64,000 nucleotides of DNA from Ww85 sp963745765 (GTDB lineage Bacteria; Desulfobacterota; Desulfobulbia; Desulfobulbales; Desulfocapsaceae): contig CAVUYQ010000015.1 of the NCBI GenBank assembly GCA_963745765.1, positions 62,001 to 126,000 on the forward strand, in the 5' to 3' direction. The position numbers and the translations under genes were made by a program. The notes below the pieces were generated by a model. That model saw only the letters and a program-made list of their open reading frames with translations, searched no databases and was not told the DNA's origin. This document shows positions 63,774-64,000 of this stretch, in pieces (position 1 is the stretch's first letter; each line of letters begins with the position of its first letter).

Positions 63774-64000
63774 TCAGCCGGGCGGCCAGCCCATTTTTCT
63801 CCCGCCGATAACATGCATATGGATATGGAGGACATCCTGACCGGCATCCGGACCATCATTGATAATAAATCGAAAGCCGTTGCTGATACCATTTTCCGCT
63901 GCCACTTCGGCTCCTTTGCGAAGGAGCTTGCCCATCAGCTTGTCATCTTCCTCATGAAGCGCCGACGGGCTGCTCAGATGCTTTTTCGGAATGATCAGAA
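63774..64000 (-). CDS. HIT-family (histidine triad) hydrolase, C-terminal part
   Basis: The window's right edge cuts this leftward gene after about 75 codons from the stop at 63774-63776. Visible motifs are LIIPKKHLSS, the NDGPDAGQDVLHIHMHVIGG histidine triad (HxHxH) and the usual end GRKMGWPPG. It matches the HINT/HinT group that hydrolyses nucleoside phosphoramidates. The N-terminal half, including the first catalytic helix, is outside the window. Confidence 0.92.
   Translation of the reverse strand, partial: LIIPKKHLSSPSALHEEDDKLMGKLLRKGAEVAAENGISNGFRFIINDGPDAGQDVLHIHMHVIGGRKMGWPPG

Overview
The window looks like chromosomal DNA of an anaerobic, Gram-negative Desulfobacterota (deltaproteobacterial) bacterium, perhaps a Desulfobulbales relative. 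This is inferred from gene content: lipoprotein signals, HD-GYP/GGDEF/sigma-54 signalling, a molybdenum-storage protein, a corrinoid-protein remnant of HgcA type and an SSS symporter. It is not proven, because no rRNA or tRNA gene is present. Coding density is high, about 52 protein genes on both strands in short operons, with no prophage, CRISPR array or complete insertion sequence.

0-13.6 kb: GtrA, pyrF (one frameshift), a glycine-zipper lipoprotein, a molybdate module (MOT1-type transporter convergent with a MosA/B-like storage protein and a small partner), a beta-CASP nuclease, a decayed HgcA-like remnant, a frameshifted membrane protein, surE, the divergent ilvY/ilvC pair with operator and terminator, a HAD-like protein, a three-piece ushA and a STAS protein. 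13.7-25 kb: an HD-GYP response regulator, a DMT exporter, malonyl-CoA decarboxylase, two glycosyltransferases with an NlpC/P60 lipoprotein, and a ybbA-ybbP-tesA operon.

25.2-32 kb holds the most unusual locus: an SPFH membrane protein followed by two AAA modules and a Lon-type Ser-Lys protease domain. The AAA frames overlap without a credible second start and are probably one polypeptide of about 1,140 residues. A cNMP/CBS/nucleotidyltransferase sensor follows. I recognise each domain but not this combination. 32.4-37.5 kb: an SSS symporter with a 28-codon membrane peptide gene, and a second SPFH pair (QmcA-like plus NfeD). 37.9-44 kb: a coupled pncB-pncA-BKACE operon, gloA, an MFS carrier, a frameshifted methyltransferase and a DUF2058 protein. 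44-56 kb: acetoacetyl-CoA synthetase, a K+ channel with RCK domains, a diguanylate cyclase, a GDPD, an MFS carrier, a polar amino-acid ABC transporter without its ATPase, and an acyl-CoA synthetase. 56.3-60.8 kb: a sigma-54 promoter with an upstream palindrome drives an operon ending in a histidine kinase and an NtrC-type regulator. 60.8-64 kb: an MltF-like transglycosylase, rmuC and a partial HIT gene.

Two families of 140-170 bp palindrome-ended repeats, two copies each, lie between genes. They share an internal core, and two copies have contributed a ribosome-binding site or a stop codon to adjacent genes. At least eight genes carry single-base frameshifts, several in or beside short base runs. 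Sequencing or assembly error is the simplest explanation for most, so the affected genes are described as merged reading frames.
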